DNA of 34,273 nt from an uncultured Bacilli bacterium (GCA_934098735.1 CAKOOS010000012.1:1-34273), one strand, 5' to 3'. Shown: positions 7,702-16,599, numbered from the stretch's first letter. Numbers and translations are program-made. The notes: generated from the letters alone by a model not told the origin.

Positions 7702-8611
7702 GTGTTTTATAAACTTTTTGATCAAGTACTATATCTATGCCGTTATCATTTTGAGAGAAATACAATTCTTGATAATTTGGAAGCGTTTCTCTTTCTAACG
7801 GAGAAGCATTACAACTTTCAAAAACCATAAGTTCATTATTTTGTGTAATAATGAACATATATTTACCTACTCCATAAACGTTCTTTTTAGATATTCCTGT
7901 TAAATATTCATTATTGTTATAATCAAATATTCTATAACCATTTTCATATATAACATAGTACGTATCATTAAAATCTGTTATTTCAGCTCTTACTGGAGAA
8001 TGAGCTAAAGATCCGTCGGCATTTAAAATATACCAAGATAAATTTTTACGAGCAATAAATTTAGATGTATCAAGTTTATTATTAATAAAATGTGATGGTA
8101 AGGCAATATAATTATATTCGTTATTAATATTACTAGCACTAAAGTCTAAATGAACGACTCCCCACAGATTATTGTTTTCATAAATTAAAAACTGACTTGT
8201 AGCATCTACACTATAATTTTTTATTTTTTCCATTGTTGGAAAAGAATCAATTAATTTACCATTTAGTAAATTAAGAAGCATACTGCTACCATTTTTAGCA
8301 AATATACCTATATTTTGATTTATAGTTGGATTTAACTCTTTGCTACCACTTTGATATGAATTAGTATTATAATTTGTATCATCTATCATTACTTCTGCCC
8401 TAGTACAATTAGCACAATCATAAGTGGTAATTAATTTACCATCTAAGTAAAAATATAATTTGTTATTTAAAATAAATTCTTTATTAGGATTATCATCAAT
8501 TAACTCAGGCTCTTTTTTATCCGAAATATGCTTATAAGTACTAAAAATACTAAGGGGAATAAATATGCAGAGTAGGATAATTATTGCCACTAGCGTCTTT
8601 TTATCTTGCAT
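7688..8611 (-). CDS. membrane-anchored beta-rich protein, one copy of a repeated domain
   Basis: About 307 aa. One transmembrane segment at residues 6-24 follows a short positive N-terminus, so the rest should be outside the cell. The exported part is rich in short beta strands of WG/propeller-like look (pattern hydrophobic-x-aromatic, D/N-G turns). It begins with KLYFYLDGKLITTYDC, which matches the start of both domain copies in the neighbouring 695-aa protein, including a cysteine pair (C66, C69) after a conserved Tyr. The start is set at ATG 8609-8611 rather than the GTG at 8620, because AGGTGA, which overlaps the upstream stop, then has the right spacing. It is therefore coupled to the upstream gene, eight bases away. 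Function is not recognised; a cell-surface binding or sensing role would fit but is inference. Confidence 0.7.
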   Translation of the reverse strand: MQDKKTLVAIIILLCIFIPLSIFSTYKHISDKKEPELIDDNPNKEFILNNKLYFYLDGKLITTYDCANCTRAEVMIDDTNYNTNSYQSGSKELNPTINQNIGIFAKNGSSMLLNLLNGKLIDSFPTMEKIKNYSVDATSQFLIYENNNLWGVVHLDFSASNINNEYNYIALPSHFINNKLDTSKFIARKNLSWYILNADGSLAHSPVRAEITDFNDTYYVIYENGYRIFDYNNNEYLTGISKKNVYGVGKYMFIITQNNELMVFESCNASPLERETLPNYQELYFSQNDNGIDIVLDQKVYKTLALS

Positions 8612-8620
8612 ATTTATCAC

Positions 8621-10708
8621 CTAACCAATATTTATTTCTGTAACATCCGTTTTATCATTATGAATATAAGTGATAAGAAGAATATTACCATGTAAACCAT
8701 ATTTTATTTCTTTAGAGTAATCTTTTCCATCAATAACAATTTCATCTTCTAAAATACTTTCTTTATTATCGTATTTATATACTCCAACTCTATTTTTATC
8801 ATCTACACTTATATAAAAATCGCTATCCATTATAATGTATTTATATTCATTGCTTACTATTTTTCCATCTAAACTATATATTGAATAATATCCATTTTCA
8901 CTTTTAACTTTAATATATTTGTCTTTATATTCTACTATTTCACTTGTTGTTGATACATTTTTAGCAAGTTCATTACCTTTCATATCATAAATATGATATG
9001 TTTTATCACTTCTTTCAAAAACTAAATAATCATTTAGCTTTTTAACCGCTATATTAGTTGTTTCATTATCTTTATCCTTAAATGGAATTAATCCTGAAAT
9101 ACTACTTGATTCAATATTAATTAAACCATAAGATTCACTTGTATTTTTAGCAATAACAGTTGTTCCTGCTGTATCAAGGAAATTTATACCTAATTCTTCG
9201 TTATGATAGCCTGCATCTACACTTTTATAAGTTGCTAATTTTTTATTATTTTTTAAATCCCATAATATAATATTATCGTTAGCATTTGGACTTTTTGTAT
9301 CTGCAATAAATACATATCTCTTATTGTAAATAGGTAAATAATTATTATTTTTTTCATCTGGATTAAGGATACTACTTTCTTTAGCAAGGAAACAGTTTTC
9401 TAGAGTTCCATTACTAGATTCTATTTTATTAGCATAAGCACAAACATAACTTCCTAGTAAATCATGCTTTTCTTCATCACTATAAAAATATAATTTACCA
9501 CTAAAATAACTTATATAACTTATATTTTTGTTTAATTCACCTTCATTTAAATTAATTGTTGCATATTCATCATTGTAATCTATTTTCATAGTTTTACCAT
9601 TTATGCTAACATTAAAGGCTTCTTCTTTTCCTGTTTGACGTAATTCTTCATTAAATATTAATTTAGTATTATAACTACTGCTTTGAATTCTTATGCCATC
9701 TTTATTCATAGGACTACCATCTTTATCATAAATAAGTAGTTTTTTACCTGTTGCAGTTATAATGTAACTTTCTACAAATCTTATATAATCAGCTTGGTCT
9801 ATCAAAAGGGCTTTTCCCTCATAATTGTAAACATAATATTTACCATTTAAATTAACACTTATATTGTTTTTATCATAATTTTTAATTTCTCCAGGAACAG
9901 TCTTAGATATTTCTTTTCCTTCAGCGTCAATTAATTGATAATTTTTGTTTGTTGAAGCCACTAAATAATCAGTACCTTCTATGTAACCAATATAATCATA
10001 AGAAAATTTTACATCTTCACTTATTTTATCACTTGTAAATGATATAACACCATAATTATCTTTTTCTTTTACTATAACAGCATTATCTTTATATTCCTTT
10101 ACTAATTTATATTGTTTTTCAACCTTTTCATCATCAAAATTATATAATGTTATTTCTCCGCCTTCAGCTTTTTCATTGTCATAAACAAAAGCATATTTAT
10201 TTAGGATAATATCACTCCTATTTTGAACTTTTGTTCCATCTTCATAAACTTTTTGATTAGTATCAAAATCATCTTCGTTACTGTAATAGGCAACATAACA
10301 TAAGTTTTCATTTTTATTTTGACATTCATAACTTCCTAAATCTTTTTTATTTTCATCTATGAATATTAATTTTCCATCTTTATATCTATAATTATCTTTT
10401 TCTAAAATAACTAGTGGCTCATTAGGTTTATTTGTACCTTTATCTTTTTTAAATACTAAAAAATACAAAAGTAACCCAATAATAAGTAATAAAATTAAAG
10501 ATATAACAACAATAACAATTATTTTTTGTTTTTTGTTTAGCTTACTCCATTTACTAGGCTTTTTTTCTTTCTTTTTATTATCATTATTATCGTTTTTAAT
10601 GCTCTCTAAATCATACTGAGTAGTATTTATTTCATCGTTGTCATCAATTTCAATAATCTCATTAGCCTTATTTTCCTCTTCTATTTCATTTAACATTTCT
10701 TCATCCAT
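8621..10708 (-). CDS. membrane-anchored beta-rich protein, two copies of the repeated domain
   Basis: 695 aa. The first 60 residues are highly charged (acidic, then KKKEKKPSK) and cytosolic; a strong transmembrane segment spans about 62-86; the rest is predicted extracytoplasmic. Two related halves follow. Copy A, about 106-330, starts YKDGKLIFIDENKKDLGSYEC with C129/C137. Copy B, about 403-650, starts FSGKLYFYSDEEKHDLLGSY with C423/C439. Each continues with strand-turn repeats like WG or propeller blades. The same domain occurs once in the next gene. ATG at 10706-10708 has a perfect GGAGGT site. There is no sortase signal. Not a known enzyme family as far as I can see; surface scaffold or ligand-binding is inference. 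Confidence 0.72.
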   Translation of the reverse strand: MDEEMLNEIEEENKANEIIEIDDNDEINTTQYDLESIKNDNNDNKKKEKKPSKWSKLNKKQKIIVIVVISLILLLIIGLLLYFLVFKKDKGTNKPNEPLVILEKDNYRYKDGKLIFIDENKKDLGSYECQNKNENLCYVAYYSNEDDFDTNQKVYEDGTKVQNRSDIILNKYAFVYDNEKAEGGEITLYNFDDEKVEKQYKLVKEYKDNAVIVKEKDNYGVISFTSDKISEDVKFSYDYIGYIEGTDYLVASTNKNYQLIDAEGKEISKTVPGEIKNYDKNNISVNLNGKYYVYNYEGKALLIDQADYIRFVESYIITATGKKLLIYDKDGSPMNKDGIRIQSSSYNTKLIFNEELRQTGKEEAFNVSINGKTMKIDYNDEYATINLNEGELNKNISYISYFSGKLYFYSDEEKHDLLGSYVCAYANKIESSNGTLENCFLAKESSILNPDEKNNNYLPIYNKRYVFIADTKSPNANDNIILWDLKNNKKLATYKSVDAGYHNEELGINFLDTAGTTVIAKNTSESYGLINIESSSISGLIPFKDKDNETTNIAVKKLNDYLVFERSDKTYHIYDMKGNELAKNVSTTSEIVEYKDKYIKVKSENGYYSIYSLDGKIVSNEYKYIIMDSDFYISVDDKNRVGVYKYDNKESILEDEIVIDGKDYSKEIKYGLHGNILLITYIHNDKTDVTEINIG

Positions 10709-10733
10709 GATTTTACCTCCATATTATAAGTAG

Positions 10734-10742
10734 ATTATAACA
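10734..10742 (-). promoter_or_regulatory. extended -10 promoter of the two-gene membrane protein operon
   Basis: TGTTATAAT on the minus strand, about 26 bases upstream of the ATG at 10708. There is only a poor -35 match at 17 bp. Confidence 0.55.
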
Positions 10743-10754
10743 TATTAAAATGCA

Positions 10755-10780
10755 TTTTAAAAGCCCTATAAATAGGACTT
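10755..10780 (-). terminator. probable terminator of the gene at 10801
   Basis: An 8-bp stem with one G-U pair (10761-10768 with 10773-10780, loop of four) lies 20 bases past the stop codon. The T-run after it is short, so it may be inefficient. Confidence 0.55.
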
Positions 10781-10800
10781 AATTTTAAACACTAATTAAA

Positions 10801-11304
10801 TTATTTTTTTCTTTCTAAAGTATACATGCTATTAGTTATTTCTCCCTTTTTTTCATTACTATCTTTGAATATTTCTTGATTTTCTTTTTTCATTTGCTTA
10901 ATTATTTCTTTAACATTTTTTAAAGCTACTTTATCTTTTCTATTTTTTAAATAAATCTTCCAAGATTCAGCTGGTTTATTTCCATTTAACATTATTTCAC
11001 AAACTACAATATATGAACTATTTTTTACATGTAATTTTTTAGTTTTTAAAATATAATAAGTATATATTTTGCTAAAATAATTTTTCTTGATTTCTAGCTT
11101 TCCATTTAACAATTCTTTTTTAAAAGAATATTTTTTCTTAAATTCTTCTTGTTCATCGAGCACTTCAACTTCCCCATCAGTAGAAACTCTTGATTCTATG
11201 CAAGGCATTTTACAGTAAGTCTCAACAAAAAGTGGTAATTTTAAATATTCATTAAGTTCATACACCATTAAAGTTTTATCTTCATTAAATTCATTTACTT
11301 TCAT
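10801..11304 (-). CDS. hypothetical cytosolic protein, 167 aa
   Basis: No family recognised. The protein has no signal peptide or membrane segment. The N-terminal half looks like mixed beta strands with four short charged loops and two cysteines close together (YCKMPC, near residues 30-35). The C-terminal 60 residues are lysine/glutamate-rich and probably helical. ATG at 11302-11304 is preceded by AAAGGAG with good spacing. It has its own near-consensus promoter and a likely terminator, so it is a single-gene unit between two membrane protein genes. Base composition is like its neighbours. Confidence 0.6.
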   Translation of the reverse strand: MKVNEFNEDKTLMVYELNEYLKLPLFVETYCKMPCIESRVSTDGEVEVLDEQEEFKKKYSFKKELLNGKLEIKKNYFSKIYTYYILKTKKLHVKNSSYIVVCEIMLNGNKPAESWKIYLKNRKDKVALKNVKEIIKQMKKENQEIFKDSNEKKGEITNSMYTLERKK

Positions 11305-11329
11305 ATACTTTCTCCTTTATCAAAGATAA

Positions 11330-11358
11330 ATTTTAGCATAGTCTTTTTTTAATATCAA
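11330..11358 (-). promoter_or_regulatory. promoter of the 167-aa hypothetical gene
   Basis: -35 TTGATA (11353-11358), 17-bp spacer, -10 TAAAAT (11330-11335) with TGC extension, all on the minus strand. Confidence 0.8.
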
Positions 11359-11363
11359 TCTAG

Positions 11364-12119
11364 CTAATTACTGTTTTTAAAGTTTTGATACCAATTATTT
11401 AATTTTTCTTTGGCTTTGCTTAGCATGTTGCCTCCAGTACTTTTTACTGCATTAAAAGCATTTTTAGAATAAGCTACTAATTCATCTTTAGCAGATATAA
11501 TTGCATTATAATCTTCTTCACTTAATTTATCTTTAGCAAAATTATTAATATTTTCTGCTCCATTTTTAATTATTTCACTTGCAGCATTAAAGGCTTTTCC
11601 TGTTCCACTTGCAATTTTTTCTTTATATCCCGGAGCTTTTTTTTCTATCGCCATGTCTATTTTATTTGCAAGCTCAAGTACTTTTTCCTTTCCTTTTTCG
11701 GTCAGTTCTGAAAATGTAACATTATTTATTTTTCCATCATAGAATAAAAAATCTACTATCTCTATAAATTTTTGCTTAGCTTTCACACTAAATGTTTCGT
11801 CATTTTCACTTTCATTTATCTCCTTAAGTGAGGATTCTAAATTATCGATAACTGTGTTATCTTTGCTATTATATTTTACCGTTTCACTATTTGGACTTGG
11901 CTTTTTATTAATAATGTTTTCTTCTTTTGTTTCTTTTTGTTCATCATTATTTACTGATGATACACTATTATTTTCAGTTACACTTGTTTCATCTAACTTT
12001 TTTTCTGCACTGTTTACACTTTCCTTATTTTCTTTTAATATTGTGATACCAATAAGAATACATAATAAAATAATTATTATAATTCCAATAGTTATTAATA
12101 TTTTATCTTTCTTTTCCAT
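11364..12119 (-). CDS. single-pass membrane protein with helical C-terminal domain
   Basis: About 251 aa. A transmembrane segment at roughly residues 5-27 is followed by a Ser/Asn/Glu-rich low-complexity linker to about 100, and then a predicted all-helical domain (about 110-250) with a repeating AFNA/KAK pattern. N-in topology would put the domain outside. The start is set at ATG 12117-12119, because GAGGAAAG lies just upstream of it; the earlier in-frame ATG at 12134 is itself part of that site. No family recognised. The linker plus helical domain suggests a wall-spanning or surface role, but nothing in the sequence shows a ligand. Confidence 0.62.
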   Translation of the reverse strand: MEKKDKILITIGIIIIILLCILIGITILKENKESVNSAEKKLDETSVTENNSVSSVNNDEQKETKEENIINKKPSPNSETVKYNSKDNTVIDNLESSLKEINESENDETFSVKAKQKFIEIVDFLFYDGKINNVTFSELTEKGKEKVLELANKIDMAIEKKAPGYKEKIASGTGKAFNAASEIIKNGAENINNFAKDKLSEEDYNAIISAKDELVAYSKNAFNAVKSTGGNMLSKAKEKLNNWYQNFKNSN

Positions 12120-12138
12120 ATAATCTTTCCTCATTTAT

Positions 12139-12147
12139 ATTATATCA
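12139..12147 (-). promoter_or_regulatory. extended -10 promoter of the membrane protein gene
   Basis: TGATATAAT on the minus strand, 20 bases before the ATG at 12119. No clear -35. Confidence 0.55.
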
Positions 12148-12174
12148 TGCTCTTAATAATAAATAAAATTAAAT

Positions 12175-12210
12175 TAAAAAATGTAATGATTTTTTTGTTT
12201 CATTACATTT
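12175..12210 (-). terminator. terminator of the surface protein gene
   Basis: A perfect 11-bp stem (12179-12189 with 12200-12210, loop of ten) is followed on the minus strand by T residues. It lies four bases past the stop codon of the gene at 12214. Confidence 0.85.
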
Positions 12211-12213
12211 ATT

Positions 12214-13737
12214 CTAGTTTATTCTAATAGGATTTGTTTCTGTCCCTTCTCCGCTTACATAAGTTATACTTGCATTTAAATAGAAAGTTGGTCTTATTAT
12301 AAAAGTATTATTTGCTGATGTTGCTGAGATAGAACAATTGCTATTTATAGCAAAAAAATTATTTTTATTTTCAGATTGTTTTGTTATTGCTGGCTCAAAA
12401 TAATTTACATTGTGCCAATTTTTTCCTTTGGAATTTCTAAAATCGTTACCATCCTTATTAAAACCAGCATACAACCAATATCGAGGAGAAGATGCATAAA
12501 TATGATCTGATATATATATTAAACCTATTTTTGCTTCATAAGTTGAATTAGTTATTGGTGAAACTATTTCATTTTGATAAACTTTATTAACTGAACATGA
12601 AGCTATGCTTCCCCAACTGCCAGCATTTATTTTCCATGAGTGAGTTGCAATTTTATTTGCCCAAGTTGTTCCAATGTTATTTATAAAGTTTGTATTTAGA
12701 TTAACTTTGTTTAAAAGTGATGTTGTCCAGTCATTTGATCCTTTACCATTATTTATCGTAGTGTCATTTTTATAATTCATATAATATGCATCTTCGCGGA
12801 CATAATCTCCATCTGTTCCTAGTAAATCTGTTTTTGCAAATGTTGCTTTTACTAGTTTTACTTCACTTCCAAATACTCCGATGATTCTATATAGATTTTT
12901 ACTTGGACAAGTACTTGTATCTGATCCAAAACATACATAATTATTGACGTTTTCACTTGCTCCAGCATAGCGATATGAATCATCATTTGCTCCATTTGTA
13001 AGTGATTGATCATGATGATATATTCCTGTTACCGTGCTTGATGTTGAAAGAGTTTTTATACAGTTTGCTAAGTTTGCTCCGCTTGCACATACATCTGCTA
13101 GAACACTATTTATCTTTTCTTTTTGAATATTTATTTTTGCTTTAAATGTTGCTCCAGCATTAGCTGTTTGATCACTATCTAAGTTTACTAATGTTATTGT
13201 TATATTCCAATCTTCTTCTTTTGTTCCTGTTGATACGATTTCATGATTATTAGCTATTTTTACTAAGCCTTCTTTATTTGTTATATCATATCCTGATACT
13301 CCCCCGATTGTTACATAACTTACTCCTTCTAAATTTTTTATTTCGTTTCCAGCTTTATCTGTTATGCTTAATATTAATTCAGCTGTTTTATTACTTGTTG
13401 TATATTTAAATGAATTTTCTGTTATATTTAGATACACATAATAATTAGCTGTTGCACTATTTGTACTATTATTGGCTGTTAATACTACTTTAGCATAACT
13501 ACTTCCCATTTTATTTCCTTTACCTTTTCCAAATGAGGTTTGATCTGCTGTAAAGAATATATCACTACCTGTTGAAAACACTAGTGAATCTGTTGTTGCT
13601 GTTTTTACATTTATATCTGTTTGAGTTGCTCCGCCACCTTGCGTTCTAAAGTAAGCATAAGTTACTCCGACTGCAAATATTATTAGTGTTACTACACTTA
13701 TTATCATCAATACTGTTCTTTTTCTCGCTTCATTCAT
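12214..13737 (-). CDS. large exported surface protein with TasA/camelysin-like N-terminus
   Basis: About 507 aa. The N-terminus is a short positive stretch (NEARKR) then a strong hydrophobic segment ending VTYAYF, a signal/anchor seen in TasA- or camelysin-like exported proteins. Residues about 35-210 form a Thr/Asn-rich beta domain. A Cys-containing C-terminal domain follows (pairs near DVCASGANLANC and NYVCFGSDTSTC, then NLYRIIGVFG), ending in a beta-rich RPTFYLN block. The C-terminal part resembles, from memory, a domain common in uncultured Firmicutes surface proteins (possibly DUF6273-like). No LPxTG is present. In-frame starts exist at GTG 13749, ATG 13746 and ATG 13737; the last has the most usable spacing from AGAGAG. 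It is transcribed divergently from the HTH gene, which may regulate it. Confidence 0.72.
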   Translation of the reverse strand: MNEARKRTVLMIISVVTLIIFAVGVTYAYFRTQGGGATQTDINVKTATTDSLVFSTGSDIFFTADQTSFGKGKGNKMGSSYAKVVLTANNSTNSATANYYVYLNITENSFKYTTSNKTAELILSITDKAGNEIKNLEGVSYVTIGGVSGYDITNKEGLVKIANNHEIVSTGTKEEDWNITITLVNLDSDQTANAGATFKAKINIQKEKINSVLADVCASGANLANCIKTLSTSSTVTGIYHHDQSLTNGANDDSYRYAGASENVNNYVCFGSDTSTCPSKNLYRIIGVFGSEVKLVKATFAKTDLLGTDGDYVREDAYYMNYKNDTTINNGKGSNDWTTSLLNKVNLNTNFINNIGTTWANKIATHSWKINAGSWGSIASCSVNKVYQNEIVSPITNSTYEAKIGLIYISDHIYASSPRYWLYAGFNKDGNDFRNSKGKNWHNVNYFEPAITKQSENKNNFFAINSNCSISATSANNTFIIRPTFYLNASITYVSGEGTETNPIRIN

Positions 13738-13761
13738 TTTATCCATCACTCTCTATTATTA

Positions 13762-13791
13762 ATAATAGCAATTATACCAAGGTATTGTCAA
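13762..13791 (-). promoter_or_regulatory. promoter of the surface protein gene
   Basis: -35 TTGACA (13786-13791), 18-bp spacer, -10 TATTAT (13762-13767) preceded by TGC, on the minus strand. The -35 sits in the centre of a palindrome (13781-13795), so a repressor bound there would block it. Confidence 0.7.
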
Positions 13792-13795
13792 TACC
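13781..13795. promoter_or_regulatory. candidate operator palindrome
   Basis: A perfect inverted repeat, ggtattg-t-caatacc, with another ATACC half-site at 13775-13779 in alternating orientation. It overlaps the -35 of the surface protein promoter and lies 52 bases before the HTH regulator start. Binding by that regulator is inference. Confidence 0.55.
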
Positions 13796-13846
13796 TCTTT
13801 CCGCTTAATTTAGAAAAGATTTTATATAATTATTTTGAGGTAGAAA

Positions 13847-14074
13847 ATGAGAATAAACGCAAGCAAATATGAACCTAAAGATGTTATTAAAATAGTTAGA
13901 GAATGGACTAATTTGACTCAAAAAGATTTTGGCAAACTTATTAATAAATCTAATGAATGGGTTAAGGCTAACGAATCTGGTAAAACTAATTTTTATTTTA
14001 AAGACCTATTACAAATTGCAAAACTAAATAATATAGATATAATAATTACAAAAGATGAACATTTAAAAAAGTGA
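13847..14074 (+). CDS. small XRE/Cro-type HTH regulator
   Basis: 75 aa, the only plus-strand gene in the window. Residues about 20-48 (LTQKDFGKLINKSNEWVKANESGK) match the Cro/C1-type helix-turn-helix, with the Gln after the first Thr, the hydrophobic turn and the E-x-G-K end of helix three. It is essentially only the DNA-binding domain plus a short C-terminal strand (DIIITK), so it probably acts as a dimer without a sensor domain. ATG at 13847 has GAGGT upstream. A TATAAT at about 13825 could be its -10. It is divergent from the surface protein gene and shares a 100-base control region with a palindrome, suggesting local autoregulation or phase-like control. A toxin partner, as in type II antitoxins, is not seen. 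Confidence 0.85.
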   Translation: MRINASKYEPKDVIKIVREWTNLTQKDFGKLINKSNEWVKANESGKTNFYFKDLLQIAKLNNIDIIITKDEHLKK

Positions 14075-14093
14075 AGATTTCTTCACTCTTTTA
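14066..14093. terminator. bidirectional terminator between the HTH gene and the GH3 gene
   Basis: A 7-bp stem (14070-14076 with 14081-14087, loop ATTT) has T-runs on both strands. It overlaps the TGA stop of the HTH gene and lies just past the stop of the convergent glycosidase gene. Confidence 0.8.
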
Positions 14094-15188
14094 AATTAAC
14101 CCAATATTTTCTTTCATTTTTAATATTCTTATAACTGAATCATCTATTTGTTTTTCGGTTATTTCTTTATCTTCAATTGCTTTTAGCACCATGGGTATTT
14201 CTTCTTTATAATTACTTGTTATAATTAAGTCATTACCAGCTTTGATAGCTTCAACTACTGCACTTTCATTAGTTATACTTTTCTTTATAGCTGCCATATC
14301 TAAATCATCAGTTATGATAACACCATTAAAATTTAATTCATTTCTTAATATTTCATGTACTTTTTTGGATAAAGACGCAGGCTTTTCACTATCCATGGAG
14401 TTTACAATATTATGAGATACTAATACCATGTTAGCTCCTTCATTAATTCCGGATATAAAGGGTAGAAAATCATTATTTTTAAATGATTCAAAGCTTCTTT
14501 CATCTATAGCAATATTTTCATGTGTATCAATATTATTTCCGTATCCAGGAAAATGCTTTAAAGCTGATCCTATTTTCTTTTCTTTCATAGCTTTTACCAC
14601 AACTTCTACATACTTGGCAGTTTCAATTGCATCTTTTCCAAAGCTTCTTTTATAAATAAAATCTTCTTCATTTGTAGATACGTCACTTACCGGAGCAAGA
14701 TTAACATTTATGCCCAGTTCTTTTAGTATATTTGCCTTTTTTAGTGTATCTTTTCTGATTGCTTCATAGCCTCCTTCAGCAAATAGATCTTGAGGAGATT
14801 TAAATGGACTTTGGACTAGCTCTTTATATTTGCTAACCCTATTTACTGTTCCACCTTCTTCATCTACAGCGATTAACAAAGAAATATGTGTATTGTCTTG
14901 ATAAGAATTGATCTGATCAATAACTTGATTTTTACTTTTGTTTTTAAAATCTTTAGCAAATAATAAATATCCTCCGAGATGATAATCTTTAACATCTTGA
15001 TCTGCATTTTCACTTGGACATCTAGCCAAAATCATTTGACCTACTTTTTCAGCAATTGTCATTTCATTTAATATATTATAGTACTTTGATAATTCTTTTT
15101 CAGGCATTTTTGTTTCCTTTTTAATATCCATATATAAAAAGAAGCTTAAAAAAAGTATTATTACAGCAATTCCTATAAATCTTTTCAT
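14091..15188 (-). CDS. nagZ: glycoside hydrolase family 3 beta-N-acetylhexosaminidase (NagZ-like)
   Basis: About 365 aa. It should remove N-acetylglucosamine from peptidoglycan fragments. Visible GH3 motifs: DEEGGTVNR (about 122), LKHFPGYG-NNIDTH (about 208-222, the catalytic loop with the conserved KHFPG and D-x-H), and ITDDLDM (about 288, with the catalytic Asp nucleophile). Residues 3-21 form an uncleaved-looking hydrophobic segment, so it is anchored outside the membrane. The start is set at ATG 15186-15188: the proS stop lies only two bases upstream and GGAAGA precedes it; a longer in-frame start at 15236 would put charged, non-family sequence before the signal. It is the last gene of the nusB-proS operon. 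Single-domain size matches NagZ. Confidence 0.88.
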   Translation of the reverse strand: MKRFIGIAVIILFLSFFLYMDIKKETKMPEKELSKYYNILNEMTIAEKVGQMILARCPSENADQDVKDYHLGGYLLFAKDFKNKSKNQVIDQINSYQDNTHISLLIAVDEEGGTVNRVSKYKELVQSPFKSPQDLFAEGGYEAIRKDTLKKANILKELGINVNLAPVSDVSTNEEDFIYKRSFGKDAIETAKYVEVVVKAMKEKKIGSALKHFPGYGNNIDTHENIAIDERSFESFKNNDFLPFISGINEGANMVLVSHNIVNSMDSEKPASLSKKVHEILRNELNFNGVIITDDLDMAAIKKSITNESAVVEAIKAGNDLIITSNYKEEIPMVLKAIEDKEITEKQIDDSVIRILKMKENIGLI

Positions 15189-15189
15189 A

Positions 15190-16599
15190 TTAATATTGTC
15201 TTCCAATGTAAAGTCTTGTTTCAGCTTTAGCACCACATACTGGACATGCTCCGGTTATTTCTTCGTTTTCAATTAAACATCTTGATTTTAAACCTAATTC
15301 ATTTTTTAATTTATCTTCACATTCTGTTTTTCCACACCAATTTATTTTAATAAAACCAGATTTTTCATTAGCAATGTTTTTAATTTCATCCATTGTTTTA
15401 GCATCATAAATCATAGAATCACGACGTGCTTTAGCTTTATTAAACATATCACTTTGAATAGTGATAAGAAGTTCTTTTATTTTTTCTAGGACGTCTTCAA
15501 ATGAAACAGATATTTTTTCTAATGTGTCCCTTCTTACTAATGTTACTTTATTATTTTCTAAATCTCTTTTTCCAAGTTCTACTCTAATTGGATAACCTTT
15601 TACTTCTGCTTCTGCAAATTTAAATCCTGGAGTCTTATCTCTTTCATCTACTTTAAATGTAATATCACTATTTTTAAGACTTGTCTTTAGCTCTTCAAGT
15701 TTTTCTGAAACTTCTCCGATTGGAATAATTATTACTTTGTATGGTGCAATTTTAGGTGGAAGTACTAATCCATGATCATCTCCATGAGTCATTATTATAG
15801 CACCAATCATTCTAGTCGTTGAACCCCAGCTAGTTTGATAAGGAGTTTTTTGAATATTATCTTTATCAGTAAATTTAATACCAAATGCTTTAGCAAAATG
15901 ATTACCAAAATAATGACTTGTACCATTTTGAAGAGCGTAACCATTATACATCATAGCTTCTAAAGTATAGGTTTCTTCTGCACCAGCAAACTTTTCTTTT
16001 TCAGTCTTTTTTCCTGTTATAACTGGAAGAGCTAAATAATCTTCTTGAAAAGTTTTATAAACATTGAACATTCTTAAAGTTTCTTTTTTTGCTTCTTCTG
16101 CAGTTGCATGCATTGTATGTCCTTCTTGCCATAATATTTCTCTACTTCTAAGAAATGGTCTCGTAGTCTTTTCCCATCTAACTATTGTACACCACTGATT
16201 ATATAGAATTGGTAAATCTCTGTACGTATTAATTATTTTTTTATAATGATCACAAAATAATACTTCACTTGTTGGTCTTACGCACATTCTTTCATCAAGT
16301 TTTTCTTCTCCGCCTTGTGTTACCCAAGCAACTTCTGGTGCAAAACCTTTAACATGTTCTTTTTCAATATTTAAAAGTGACTCAGGAATAAACATTGGCA
16401 TTTGCACATTTTCATGTCCTGTTTCTTTAAATTTTTGGTCTAGCACTTTTTGAATTTCTTCCCAGATAGCGTAACCAAGTGGTCTTATAATCATACTACC
16501 TTTAACACTTGAGTAATCTACTAAATCCGCCTTTTTACACACATCTGTATACCATTTAGCAAAGTCTACATCTCTATTAGTTATTTCTTTAACTTCCAT
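15190..16599 (-). CDS. proS: prolyl-tRNA synthetase, archaeal/eukaryotic type
   Basis: Class II synthetase charging tRNA-Pro. It lacks the large insertion editing domain of the bacterial-type ProRS and instead has the C-terminal zinc-binding-like domain (CGKTEC...CPVC) and ends in GRQY, as in the short archaeal/eukaryotic type. Motif 2 (RWEKTTRPFLRSREILWQEG) and motif 3 (GSTTRMIGAIIMTHGDDHG, ending in LVLPPKIAP) are intact. Length is about 469 aa, normal for this type. The start is set at ATG 16597-16599, where GGAGGT lies seven bases upstream; the ATG at 16614 overlaps that site. No T-box is seen in front of it; it sits within the nusB operon. Confidence 0.96.
   Translation of the reverse strand: MEVKEITNRDVDFAKWYTDVCKKADLVDYSSVKGSMIIRPLGYAIWEEIQKVLDQKFKETGHENVQMPMFIPESLLNIEKEHVKGFAPEVAWVTQGGEEKLDERMCVRPTSEVLFCDHYKKIINTYRDLPILYNQWCTIVRWEKTTRPFLRSREILWQEGHTMHATAEEAKKETLRMFNVYKTFQEDYLALPVITGKKTEKEKFAGAEETYTLEAMMYNGYALQNGTSHYFGNHFAKAFGIKFTDKDNIQKTPYQTSWGSTTRMIGAIIMTHGDDHGLVLPPKIAPYKVIIIPIGEVSEKLEELKTSLKNSDITFKVDERDKTPGFKFAEAEVKGYPIRVELGKRDLENNKVTLVRRDTLEKISVSFEDVLEKIKELLITIQSDMFNKAKARRDSMIYDAKTMDEIKNIANEKSGFIKINWCGKTECEDKLKNELGLKSRCLIENEEITGACPVCGAKAETRLYIGRQY

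Noticed and set aside
11854..12123. Plus-strand open frame of 89 codons encoding a very hydrophobic protein
   Set aside because: It is the reverse complement of the membrane-protein gene's transmembrane segment and polar linker; AT-rich coding reads as Phe/Ile/Leu on the other strand. It has no ribosome site or promoter.
14091..15236. Longer nagZ-like reading frame starting at 15236
   Set aside because: The extra residues overlap the conserved C-terminus of proS and precede a normal signal-anchor start that has its own ribosome site.
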